A stretch of 9,782 nt of DNA from DASRJW01 sp035649435 (GTDB lineage Bacteria > Krumholzibacteriota > Krumholzibacteriia > G020349025): NCBI GenBank assembly GCA_035649435.1, contig DASRJO010000187.1, forward strand, positions 1-9,782, in the 5' to 3' direction. The notes under the pieces were generated by a model. The model ran no database searches. It was not told where the DNA came from and saw only the letters and a list, made by a program, of their open reading frames with translations. The position numbers and the translations under genes are program-made. Positions 6,886 to 9,782 of the stretch are shown here, one piece after another (the stretch's first letter is position 1; every line of letters begins with the position of its first letter).

Positions 6886-6914
6886 AGGATAGATCGCTGC
6901 CAACAGATTGGCAA
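6886..6914 (-). promoter_or_regulatory. Probable sigma70-type promoter of the XRE-cupin gene
   Basis: Reading the minus strand, TTGCCA (6914-6909, 5 of 6 matches to TTGACA), a 17-base spacer, and TATCCT (6891-6886, 4 of 6 to TATAAT) form a well-spaced promoter. Six bases further lies position 6879, the A of the proposed ATG, so the mRNA would be leaderless. No competing promoter of this quality was seen in the gap. Confidence 0.55.
6898..6913. promoter_or_regulatory. Inverted repeat, candidate operator for the XRE-cupin regulator
   Basis: TGCCAA-CAGA-TTGGCA is a perfect 6+6 inverted repeat with a 4-base centre. It overlaps the -35 box and spacer of the XRE-cupin promoter and lies 75-90 bases before the SDR start. 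A symmetric site at this spot fits binding of a dimeric XRE repressor that controls its own gene and perhaps the divergent pair. Binding is inference. Confidence 0.5.
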
Positions 6915-6987
6915 GAGTGTTGTTGTATTGGCGAAGCGGACGTAGGCTCGAATGCATCGTCGGGCCTTGGGTTCAGGAGGTTGCAAC

Positions 6988-7743
6988 ATGCAGAGCCCCA
7001 CGCTTTCAGGCTTCGAACCCGACACGCACCCGGCCGTCCTCTTGACCGGCGGTTCACGCGGCCTGGGGGCCGCGCTCGGGAGCGAGCTGGCGCGCCGTGG
7101 CGCGCAAGTCGTCCTCGTCGCGCGCGGAGAGGCGGAATTGCGCGCGGTCGTCGCCGGGATCCGTGCCACGGGTGGCGTCGCCCACGCGCTGGTCGCCGAC
7201 ATCGGCGACAAGGAAGCCATCTATCCGTTGGTCGGTGCCGCCACCGCGCTCGTCGGCCCCATCGACGTGCTCGTGCACGATGCGAGCACCTTGGGACCGT
7301 TGCCGCTCGGTGAATTGCTCGACACGGAATGCGAAGACTTCGGCCGCGTGCTCGACGTCAACCTGCTCGGTCCGTTCCGCCTGACCAAGGCGGTCGTGGG
7401 CTCGATGCTGCTGCGCGGTCGCGGTCTGGTCCTGGGGCTGAGCTCCGATGCCGCGGTCAACGGCTACCCCGGCTGGGGCGCGTACGGCGTGTCGAAAGCG
7501 GCGCTCGATCACTTGCTGCGCACTTGGGCCGCCGAGCTCGACACGAGCGGCGTGCGCTTTTTGAGCATCGACCCCGGCGACATGGACACCCAGATGCACG
7601 CCGATGCGATTCCCGCCGCCGATCGCTCCACATTGGCGTCGCCCGCCGATGTGGCGATTCGGATCGCGGACCTGATCCAGTCCCAGACGTCGATCGCAAC
7701 CGGCTCGCGCGTCGAATTGGCGATCCGCGGGAGAGTGGCATGA
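6988..7743 (+). CDS. Short-chain dehydrogenase/reductase (SDR), NADP(H)-type
   Basis: A 251-residue Rossmann-fold oxidoreductase of the classical SDR type. The cofactor loop TGGSRGLG (20-27) matches TGxxxGxG, and Arg46 at the end of strand 2 (VVLVAR) favours NADP(H). The catalytic set is present: Asn125 (DVNLLG), Ser152/Ser153 (LGLSSDAA), Tyr166 and Lys170 (YGVSK). The usual NNAG after strand 4 reads HDAS (97-100). PGDMDTQM (196-203) is the usual PG...T motif. The substrate cannot be told. The ATG at 6988 has AGGAGG (6975-6980) seven bases upstream, clearly better than the in-frame ATG at 6952. Its TGA overlaps the next start (ATGA), so it is translationally coupled to the QueA-like gene. It is transcribed away from the XRE-cupin regulator. 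Confidence 0.9.
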   Translation: MQSPTLSGFEPDTHPAVLLTGGSRGLGAALGSELARRGAQVVLVARGEAELRAVVAGIRATGGVAHALVADIGDKEAIYPLVGAATALVGPIDVLVHDASTLGPLPLGELLDTECEDFGRVLDVNLLGPFRLTKAVVGSMLLRGRGLVLGLSSDAAVNGYPGWGAYGVSKAALDHLLRTWAAELDTSGVRFLSIDPGDMDTQMHADAIPAADRSTLASPADVAIRIADLIQSQTSIATGSRVELAIRGRVA

Positions 7744-8795
7744 CCGCCACCGTGTGGCCACGCGCGCGCCGAGCACAAGCGCGAATGCTGCACCTGGACC
7801 CCGGGTGCGGATCCATGCGTGATTTGCATCTCGATGCCCTCCCGACCCTGTTGCAACCGGGTGATCTCGTGGTGGTGAACGATGCGGCGACGTTGCCGGC
7901 GGAGCTCCGGGGTACGACCGCGCAGGGTCCAGTGGAAGTGCGACTCGCCGGGCTGGGCGCGGCGAGTCCGGCGTCGGACGAGATCACATCCGATTCGATT
8001 TGGACCGCCGTTCTCTTTGGCGCGGGGAACTGGCGCATGCGCACCGAAGATCGCCCAAGCCCGATCGTCCTTGCGCGCGGCGACACGATCGCTTTCGCCG
8101 CCGATCTCCATGCCACCGTCGTCCGTGTCTCGAGCGTCTCGCCTCGACTCGTGCAGCTCCGCTTCGACCGCGAGGGCGCAGCGCTCTGGGCTGCGCTCTA
8201 CCGCGTTGGGCGCCCGGTGCAGTATTCCTACCTCTGCGCGCCGCTCGCACTCTGGCACGTGCAGACCCTGGTTGCCGCGCGACCCTGGGCCGTCGAGATG
8301 CCATCCGCCGGATGGAGCCTCGATGCACACCTGTTGCGCAGTCTGCGCCAGCGCGGCGTCGGCATCGCGAGCGTGACGCACGCGGCCGGCCTGTCGAGCA
8401 CGGGTGACCCGGCGCTCGACGCGCTGCTGCCACTCCCCGAGCGCTTCGACGTGCCCGAAGCGACCGTGCGCGCCATCGAACGCGCGCGGGCGCATCGCGG
8501 GCGCATCGTCGCCGTCGGCACCACAGTGGTGCGCGCGCTCGAGGGCTGCGCGGCACAGAACGGTTGCCGGCTCCGGCCCGGGCCCGGCGTCACCGACCTG
8601 CGTCTCGGACCTGGCTTCGTGCCGCGCGTCATCGACGGCGTGCTCACCGGGATGCACGATCCCGGCACGAGTCACTTCGTGCTGCTGCGCGCCTTCGTCC
8701 CCGGCCCGCTTCTCGACGCCGCCACGCACCATGCCGAGACGAACGGCTACCGAGGTCACGAATTCGGCGACACCTGCCTCGCGCTGGCCGAATAA
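7740..8795 (+). CDS. Divergent QueA-like protein (S-adenosylmethionine ribosyltransferase-isomerase family)
   Basis: The 351-residue protein belongs to the family of QueA, which moves the ribosyl group of SAM onto 7-aminomethyl-7-deazaguanine in tRNA to make epoxyqueuosine. Family marks are PGDLVVVNDAATLPAEL (40-56), GRPVQYSY (157-164), AVGTTVVRALE (258-268), TDLRLGPGF (285-293) and FGDTCLAL (342-349). Many QueA positions differ: MPSAGW (187-192) for APTAGLHF, VTHAAGLSST (212-221) for VTLHVGLGTF, VLTGMHDPGTS (301-311) for LLTNFHLPxST. The usual N-terminus (FDYxLPxxLIAQ) is absent; the protein begins about 20-30 residues late. It may be a paralogue with a different acceptor. No other queuosine gene is in the window. 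The start overlaps the SDR stop as ATGA, so the two are probably made together. Confidence 0.85.
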   Translation: MTATVWPRARRAQARMLHLDPGCGSMRDLHLDALPTLLQPGDLVVVNDAATLPAELRGTTAQGPVEVRLAGLGAASPASDEITSDSIWTAVLFGAGNWRMRTEDRPSPIVLARGDTIAFAADLHATVVRVSSVSPRLVQLRFDREGAALWAALYRVGRPVQYSYLCAPLALWHVQTLVAARPWAVEMPSAGWSLDAHLLRSLRQRGVGIASVTHAAGLSSTGDPALDALLPLPERFDVPEATVRAIERARAHRGRIVAVGTTVVRALEGCAAQNGCRLRPGPGVTDLRLGPGFVPRVIDGVLTGMHDPGTSHFVLLRAFVPGPLLDAATHHAETNGYRGHEFGDTCLALAE

Positions 8796-8814
8796 AGTCA
8801 GCAATCGCGAAACT

Positions 8815-9747
8815 TCAGCGTCGCTCGACGAGGGCTTGGGCGAAACTTTCGGGATCGAACTCTTCGATGTCTTCCAGTCCTTCGCCGACGCCGACGAATT
8901 GCACCGGGACGTCGAGGGCTTTGCGGATGGCGAGGACGATGCCGCCTTTGGCGGTGCCGTCCAGCTTGGCGAGGAAGAGACCAGTCACCTGCACCGCGGC
9001 CATGAACTCGCGCGCTTGGGCCAGGCCGTTCTGGCCGGTGTTGGCGTCGAGCACCAGGAGAGTTTCGTGCGGGGATTCGGCGTCCACCTTCTGCACCGCG
9101 CGCCGGATCTTGCTCAGCTCCTGCATCAAGTTCGTCTTGGTGTGCAATCGACCGGCGGTATCGATGAGAGCGACGTCGGCGTCGCGTGCGCGCGCGGCCT
9201 GCACGGTGTCGAACGCCACCGCGGCCGGATCGGCGCCGTGTTTCTGGCGCACCAACGTGGCGCCGATGCGTTCGGCCCAGATGGCGAGCTGTTCGGTGGC
9301 CGCGGCACGATACGTATCGGCAGCGCCGAGGATCACCTTCTTGCCCATGCTCTGGTACATCCACGCCAGCTTGCCGACCGATGTCGTCTTGCCGGTGCCG
9401 TTGACGCCGACGACCAGGATCACGTGCGGTGTGCCGCGCAGGCGCTCGGCCGCCATGACCGGAGCGCCGCCGAGCAAGGCCAGGACTTCCTCGCGGATGG
9501 CCTGCGACACCGGCTCGATCTCCTCGGCGCTGATCGATGTTCCATGCAGACGCCGGCGCACGCCATCGGTGATCTGCGCCGCGGCGTCCGTTCCCATATC
9601 GGAGCCGATGAGGATGTCTTCGATCTCGTCGAGTGTGGTGGCGTCGAGTCTCGCCTTGCGTGTCACCAGTTCGCGCACACGCCCGAACATGCCGTCGCGG
9701 GTCTTTTCGAGCCCGCGACGGAGACCGGCGAGCGGCTTTCTAAACAA
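8815..9747 (-). CDS. ftsY: Signal recognition particle receptor FtsY
   Basis: FtsY is the membrane-associated GTPase that receives ribosome-SRP complexes and hands them to the Sec translocon. From the TTG at 9747 it is 310 residues: a short basic N-terminus, the helical N domain (about 10-95), and the G domain with GVNGTGKTT (114-122), DTYRAAATEQL (144-154), DTAGR (196-200), AKLDG (260-264; the usual motif is TKLDG) and the closing GGI, ending GVGEGLEDIEEFDPESF. The TTG is chosen because GGAGGAG (9752-9758) lies four bases upstream and the resulting LFRKPLAGLRRGLEKTR resembles the start of short FtsY proteins. A GTG at 9768 is in frame but has no such site, and the frame is open to the window edge. 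The long acidic A domain of Escherichia coli FtsY is absent, as in many bacteria. It converges on the QueA-like gene with a 19-nt gap. Confidence 0.95.
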   Translation of the reverse strand: MFRKPLAGLRRGLEKTRDGMFGRVRELVTRKARLDATTLDEIEDILIGSDMGTDAAAQITDGVRRRLHGTSISAEEIEPVSQAIREEVLALLGGAPVMAAERLRGTPHVILVVGVNGTGKTTSVGKLAWMYQSMGKKVILGAADTYRAAATEQLAIWAERIGATLVRQKHGADPAAVAFDTVQAARARDADVALIDTAGRLHTKTNLMQELSKIRRAVQKVDAESPHETLLVLDANTGQNGLAQAREFMAAVQVTGLFLAKLDGTAKGGIVLAIRKALDVPVQFVGVGEGLEDIEEFDPESFAQALVERR

Positions 9748-9782
9748 GAGGCTCCTCCGCCGCTTCACTCGCGGCGGCCGGC
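9740..9782 (-). CDS. Possible C-terminal end of a gene upstream of ftsY (partial)
   Basis: In the frame ending with TAG at 9742-9740, the last codons read PAAASEAAEEPLV. This is an Ala/Glu-rich tail of a kind often seen at protein ends. The stop would overlap the ftsY TTG start, fitting translational coupling. In many bacteria smc precedes ftsY, but 13 residues cannot show that. A second frame closes at TGA (9767-9765) and could equally be the end of the upstream gene. Confidence 0.25.
   Translation of the reverse strand, partial: PAAASEAAEEPLV

Noticed and set aside
6914..6955. Plus-strand promoter for the SDR gene (TTGTTG, 17 bases, TAGGCT)
   Set aside because: Only three of six matches in each box; too weak to list as a feature.
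6880..6957. Longer XRE-cupin protein starting at the ATG at 6957
   Set aside because: The added 26 residues have no family match and the frame runs through the promoter and inverted repeat. It remains possible if the promoter is wrong.
7509..8804. A 431-codon open frame on the minus strand
   Set aside because: It is the shadow of the SDR and QueA-like genes, both of which have clear family motifs on the plus strand.
1..9782. tRNA, rRNA, CRISPR, insertion sequence or phage/defence genes
   Set aside because: No conserved RNA motif, regularly spaced repeat, transposase or integrase signature was found on either strand.

Overview
The window is GC-rich, gene-dense bacterial chromosome. Nothing in it fixes the taxon. 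The C-terminal FlgD-like/T9SS-like tail of the secreted GH16-like protein (4341-5717), together with the 'EFQVNS...VAAD...VVW' repeat protein beside it, suggests an uncultured soil or sediment lineage of the FCB/Eisenbacteria type. This is inference from protein style, not a database match.

Left part (1-4206, minus strand, read right to left): a complete riboflavin biosynthesis operon, ribD, ribE, ribBA, ribH, followed by nusB and the start of a SAM-dependent methyltransferase that runs off the left edge. The genes are tightly packed: GTGA overlap between ribE and ribBA, 13 nt between ribBA and ribH, 2 nt between ribH and nusB, and an 8-nt overlap between nusB and the methyltransferase. Together RibBA (GTP cyclohydrolase II and DHBP synthase), RibD, RibH and RibE cover the route from GTP and ribulose-5-phosphate to riboflavin, apart from the phosphatase step. 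I see no FMN riboswitch upstream of ribD.

Middle part (4207-6315): a secreted GH16-like protein (minus strand) with an ExDxE active-site motif and a C-terminal sorting-type domain. A stem-loop follows its stop codon. Divergent from it is a short secreted protein with two 58-residue repeats and a truncated tail. Short direct repeats at its 3' end point to a deletion or decayed third repeat.

Right part (6325-8795): an XRE-cupin regulator (minus strand), divergent from an SDR oxidoreductase and a short, divergent QueA-like protein that are translationally coupled (ATGA). The regulator seems to have a sigma70-type promoter placing the transcript start on its own ATG (leaderless), with a 16-bp inverted repeat covering the -35 element and spacer. 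This regulator-SDR-QueA-like cassette is the best candidate here for an undescribed function.

Right edge (8815-9782): ftsY, the signal recognition particle receptor, on the minus strand, most probably starting at a TTG with a strong ribosome binding site. A few codons of an upstream gene may overlap that start. No rRNA, tRNA, CRISPR array, insertion sequence or integrase was seen, and no stretch over 300 bases lacks a gene.
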